DNA from: Akkermansia sp. | GTDB lineage: Bacteria; Verrucomicrobiota; Verrucomicrobiia; Verrucomicrobiales; Akkermansiaceae | Reading direction: 5' to 3' | Length of the DNA stretch: 43,128 nucleotides | Assembly: GCA_024405455.1 (NCBI GenBank) | Contig: JAKSOT010000008.1 | Location: 1 to 43,128 of the forward strand | Part shown: positions 40,601 to 43,128 of the stretch, in pieces | Numbering within the stretch: the stretch's first letter is position 1 | Layout: the number at the start of each line of letters is the position of its first letter | Translations under genes and position numbers: made by a program | The notes under the pieces: generated by a model | Databases searched by the model: none | What the model was told of the DNA's origin: nothing | What the model saw: only the letters and a program-made list of their open reading frames with translations

Positions 40601-40797
40601 AATCCCGCTTGCCCGACGAAAACAGGGGCGGTCCAGCCGTAAGGTTGGGCCGCCCCTGTTTTGTTTCCGCCCGGATTCGAACACACGACCCCGGAGGGGG
40701 AGTGGGCGTGGCGTGCCGGTGGCACGCCGCGACCCTGCGCCCCTGACACACCTGTCAGGGGGAACCGCTGCGCAGCAGCGGCGCAGGGGGCGGGTAG
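40601..40797 (+). repeat. 197-bp structured tandem repeat, unit 2
   Basis: Appears identical to unit 1 over all 197 bases by eye, starting with a truncated tRNA 3' end that lacks the rest of the tRNA. Confidence 0.9.
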
Positions 40798-40976
40798 AAT
40801 CCCGCTTGCCCGACGAAAACAGGGGCGGTCCAGCCGTAAGGTTGGGCCGCCCCTGTTTTGTTCCCGCCTGGATTCGAACACACGACCCCGGAGGGGGAGT
40901 GGGCAGGAAAGCCCGGTGGGCATTCCAGCCCCTGCGCCCCTGTCCTGTCTGTCAGGGACTGCGCACTATGCCTTTT
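40798..40976 (+). repeat. Structured tandem repeat, unit 3 (diverged)
   Basis: Matches units 1-2 for about 107 bases with two substitutions, then differs in sequence but keeps hairpins at the same places. The second hairpin is GGAAAGCCC-GGT-GGGCATTCC instead of the unit 1 stem, with the same GGT loop. The remaining bases to 41070 hold no gene that I can support. Confidence 0.8.
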
Positions 40977-41070
40977 TGGCTCTCTTTTCCCGCAATCATC
41001 AGGCCTTCTGCGAATACGCGCACTCCCTGTTTTACAAATCTTCTTCCATTCCGCTTTGGTTCGCGGTAGA

Positions 41071-42780
41071 ATGGAGCGCGTGAAAAAGCAACGCCCCAGC
41101 AAACTGGTAACCGCGCGCCGCATTGTCGCCATGCTGGTGCTGCTCGCGTTCGCCGCCATGTTCTGCGGCATGCTGGTGGGCGACACCGCATCGTGGCAGA
41201 ACGCGCCGGCTTGCGTGCAGTTTGTGCCGGCGCTGCTGCGGGTGGTGCACGGCTGCTGGCCCGCGCTCGGCGTGCTGGCGGTGCTGCTGGCCCTCACGCT
41301 CCTGTTCGGCCGCGTGTACTGCTCATGGATTTGCCCGCTGGGTATCCTGCAGGATATCGTGGTGCACCTGCGCCCCTCCGCCAAGCTGGGGCGCTACATG
41401 CCCAACCACTGGGTGGCGCGCCTCGTCTTCGGCGCGCTGGCGTTCGGCGCGCTCGCATGCGGCTCCGTGGCCGTGCTCACCTGGCTGGACCCGTACACCA
41501 TCGTGGCACGCGCCGCAACCGCGTTCCTCGACCCGGTTGTGGAGATGATTGCCGGCCAGCCTGACGACCTCGCGCGCTACACGCCGTGGCTGTGGATGCT
41601 CGCCGCGGCATCCCTCCTGCTGCCGCTGGTGATGGCCTTCTTCCGCGGTCGCCTGTACTGCAACACCATCTGCCCCGTGGGCGCGCTGCTGGGGCTGGTT
41701 TCCCGCTTCGCCGTCCGCACGCCCAAGCTCCGCATGGACACCTGCGTGCACTGCGGCTCCTGCATGCGCGCGTGCAAGTCCAACTGCATCGATATCCGCA
41801 ACGGCAAGATTGATGCCACCCGCTGCGTGGCATGCTACGATTGCCTCTCCGCCTGCCGCACCGGGTCGCTTTCCCTCAAGCCCGCCAAGCCGCAGGAGAG
41901 GCGCGTCCCCACCGCCGTCAAGGAGGCGGGGCAGGGGGCGTCTCCCGCCGTCTCGCGCCGCGCGTTCCTCGGCCTCGGTGCCCTCGGCGCCGCCACGCTT
42001 GCGCTGCCCGCCCGCGCGCAAGACGCCTGGGACGCCGCCCCGGAGGAGGAAGCCGACAACCCCGCCGCGCCTGGACGCAACACCGCTCCCGCCGCCATCC
42101 CGCCAGGCGGCCGCAACGTGGAGCTCTTCCTGAGCCGCTGCACCGGCTGCGGCCTCTGCATCGCCAACTGTCCCACGCACGTGCTGCGCCCCTCCTACAT
42201 GGCGCACGGCCTGGAGGGCCTCATGAAGCCCTACATGAACCTCACGGAGCATGCCTGCGCGGACTCCTGCAACATCTGCTCCAACATCTGCCCTGAAGGC
42301 GCGCTCCAACCCCTCCCGCTGGAGGAAAAGCAGCGCACCCAAATCGCCCTCGCTTCCTTCACCCAGGCCAACTGCAACGTCTGGAACAACGGCGAACCCT
42401 GCGGCAAGTGCGCCCAGGCCTGCCCCACCGGAGCCACACAGACCGATACCGTCCTCGTTCCCTTTATCCTGCCGGAAAAGTGCGTGGGCTGCGGACGCTG
42501 CGCACGCGTCTGCCCGCACTCCGCCATCCACATGGAACAGCGCACGGAGGGACGCCGCCGCCTCGCCGTGGTGGACCGCTCCCTCTGCATCGGCTGCGGC
42601 GCCTGCTCCCAAGCCTGCCGCACCGGAGCCATCGATTCCCGCAAGCTGGAAGCTCCCTACATGAAACCCGCCCGCTGCATCGGCTGCGGCGCCTGCGTGG
42701 TGGCCTGTCCCGCCACCCCCAAGGCCATGTCCGTCACCCCCCGCTTCCAGCACCTCACCGCCGCCCCGCGCCGCAAGTGA
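41071..42780 (+). CDS. NapH/NapG-like polyferredoxin membrane fusion
   Basis: A 569-residue electron-transfer protein. The N-terminal half is NapH/NosR-like. It has several membrane helices, two half-cluster motifs (CSWICPLG about 90 and CNTICPVGAL about 197) and two ferredoxin 4Fe-4S sites (CVHCGSCMRAC, CVACYDCLSAC). Near residue 293 a twin-arginine-like segment (SRRAFLGLGALG) adds a further hydrophobic stretch. A NapG/MauM-like half follows with more 4Fe-4S motifs (CTGCGLCIANC, CVGCGRCARVC, CIGCGACSQAC, CIGCGACVVAC). It probably passes electrons from quinol to a periplasmic acceptor; the terminal reductase is not in the window. ATG 41071 has only weak upstream signals. Confidence 0.85.
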   Translation: MERVKKQRPSKLVTARRIVAMLVLLAFAAMFCGMLVGDTASWQNAPACVQFVPALLRVVHGCWPALGVLAVLLALTLLFGRVYCSWICPLGILQDIVVHLRPSAKLGRYMPNHWVARLVFGALAFGALACGSVAVLTWLDPYTIVARAATAFLDPVVEMIAGQPDDLARYTPWLWMLAAASLLLPLVMAFFRGRLYCNTICPVGALLGLVSRFAVRTPKLRMDTCVHCGSCMRACKSNCIDIRNGKIDATRCVACYDCLSACRTGSLSLKPAKPQERRVPTAVKEAGQGASPAVSRRAFLGLGALGAATLALPARAQDAWDAAPEEEADNPAAPGRNTAPAAIPPGGRNVELFLSRCTGCGLCIANCPTHVLRPSYMAHGLEGLMKPYMNLTEHACADSCNICSNICPEGALQPLPLEEKQRTQIALASFTQANCNVWNNGEPCGKCAQACPTGATQTDTVLVPFILPEKCVGCGRCARVCPHSAIHMEQRTEGRRRLAVVDRSLCIGCGACSQACRTGAIDSRKLEAPYMKPARCIGCGACVVACPATPKAMSVTPRFQHLTAAPRRK

Positions 42781-42808
42781 GACCCCGCGCCGTAGCGCCG
42801 GCCTGTCT

Positions 42809-42837
42809 CGGCGTAGCGCATCGCGCGAAGACGGAAG
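42809..42837. repeat. GTAGC-GACGG stem-loop repeat, copy 1
   Basis: CGGCGTA, a GCGC/GCGC mini-stem, then GAAGACGGAAG. Preceded by TGTCT as in copy 2. Confidence 0.6.
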
Positions 42838-42850
42838 TTTCGGCTTGTCT

Positions 42851-42879
42851 CGGCGTAGCGCGCAGCGCGAAGACGGAAG
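42851..42879. repeat. GTAGC-GACGG stem-loop repeat, copy 2
   Basis: Same frame as copy 1 with a different loop (GCA), 42 bp downstream. Confidence 0.6.
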
Positions 42880-42890
42880 GCGCGGAGCCA

Positions 42891-42931
42891 CGGCGTAGCT
42901 GGACCCGCTTGCAGGGTCCAGCGGAGACGGG
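42891..42931. repeat. GTAGC-GACGG stem-loop repeat, copy 3 (long stem)
   Basis: Same CGGCGTA and GGAGACGG ends, but the stem is now GCTGGACCC paired with GGGTCCAGC. The 42781-43128 region contains these repeats, the promoter below and no supported gene. Confidence 0.6.
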
Positions 42932-43041
42932 CCGCCCAGTTTTCCACCCACCCGCAAAAAAAATCACGCCCCGCAATCCCGCTCTCCATGCGGGTTCCCA
43001 GACTTTCTGCAAAAAAAATCCAAAAAAAATGCAGATTAAGC

Positions 43042-43070
43042 TTGACGTTACAAATCCGTTCGTGTATCAT
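43042..43070 (+). promoter_or_regulatory. Promoter reading out of the right edge
   Basis: TTGACG (43042-43047), 17-bp spacer, TATCAT (43065-43070). The predicted transcript begins with GC-rich sequence able to fold (GCCCC/GGGGC) and shows no start codon before the window ends, so an RNA gene or long leader may follow. Confidence 0.65.
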
Positions 43071-43128
43071 CTGCCCACGCCCCTTATCCGGGGCAGCCCG
43101 AAAAGGCAGCGGCGGTCCGAGCGACCAC

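Noticed and set aside
40404..40976. CRISPR array
   Set aside because: Units are 197 bp, contiguous and nearly identical with no unique spacers, and no cas genes are present.
40346..40976. Integrative element bounded by tRNA-Pro att sites
   Set aside because: tRNA 3' ends are repeated, but only 197 bp apart, and no integrase or phage gene lies between or beside them; kept only as a possible origin of the array.
40285..41069. Open frames over the tRNA and tandem units giving peptides like RPDSNTRP or GFEPTTP
   Set aside because: These are the well-known false proteins produced by translating tRNA T-arm sequence on either strand.
41067..41072. TAGAAT as a -10 box for the polyferredoxin gene
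   Set aside because: It overlaps the ATG and no -35 hexamer is found at a suitable distance.

Overview
This is a GC-rich (mostly about 60-65% by eye) bacterial chromosome window. A Gram-negative envelope is shown by an LptD-like outer-membrane LPS-assembly protein, MurJ and two PilT-type ATPases. A large beta-helix surface protein ends in a PEP-CTERM-like tail (PEP, hydrophobic stretch, RRRK), and many conserved genes lack a clear Shine-Dalgarno sequence. Together these suggest Verrucomicrobiota, possibly an Akkermansia relative. The phylum is an inference; no 16S gene is present.

Layout. 0-1 kb: 3' part of a CBS-domain CorC/HlyC transporter-associated protein. 1.1-3.8 kb (minus): operon marR - pgeF - 5-formyl-THF cycloligase - AIM24-like membrane protein, with a promoter and a possible auto-operator. 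4.0-6.6 kb (minus): two pilT-family genes. 6.7-8.6 kb (minus): PEP-CTERM surface protein, divergent from 8.9-14.7 kb (plus), an envelope operon of a bifunctional OlsF-like acyltransferase, lptD and a NadE-like protein that has lost its recognisable catalytic residues. 14.8-22.5 kb (minus): hom - lysC - two TPR proteins - murJ, the last with an unusual periplasmic insertion.

22.7-32.3 kb (plus) is an accessory island: an AbiEi/AbiEii toxin-antitoxin pair, an XRE-ImmA/IrrE regulator-protease, four small or repeat-protein genes separated by short tandem-repeat tracts, an AT-rich DUF262-HNH (GmrSD-like) gene, a single-HKD PLD-family nuclease and a small orphan gene. 32.4-40.2 kb (minus) is a tightly packed set argC - NtrC-type regulator - GT-C-like membrane protein - xseB - dxs - TPR protein - recO. 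argC diverges from a tRNA-Pro(GGG) gene, and the two promoters share overlapping -35 boxes. Downstream of the tRNA is a tandem array of 197-bp units carrying tRNA 3' ends and several hairpins, then a NapH/NapG-like polyferredoxin fusion (41.1-42.8 kb), a cluster of short stem-loop repeats, and a promoter firing out of the right edge.

The most unusual signals are non-coding. Five intergenic tracts are each exactly five 7-bp units (35 bp) and usually abut a start or stop codon. Most are preceded by a GC-rich hairpin. Other non-coding signals are TAATCC hexamer arrays between island genes, a 38-bp duplicated gene end in which one base change makes a stop codon, and the 197-bp tRNA-derived array, whose diverged third copy keeps a hairpin through compensatory changes. 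Among proteins, the NadE-like pseudoenzyme and the MurJ insertion stand out.
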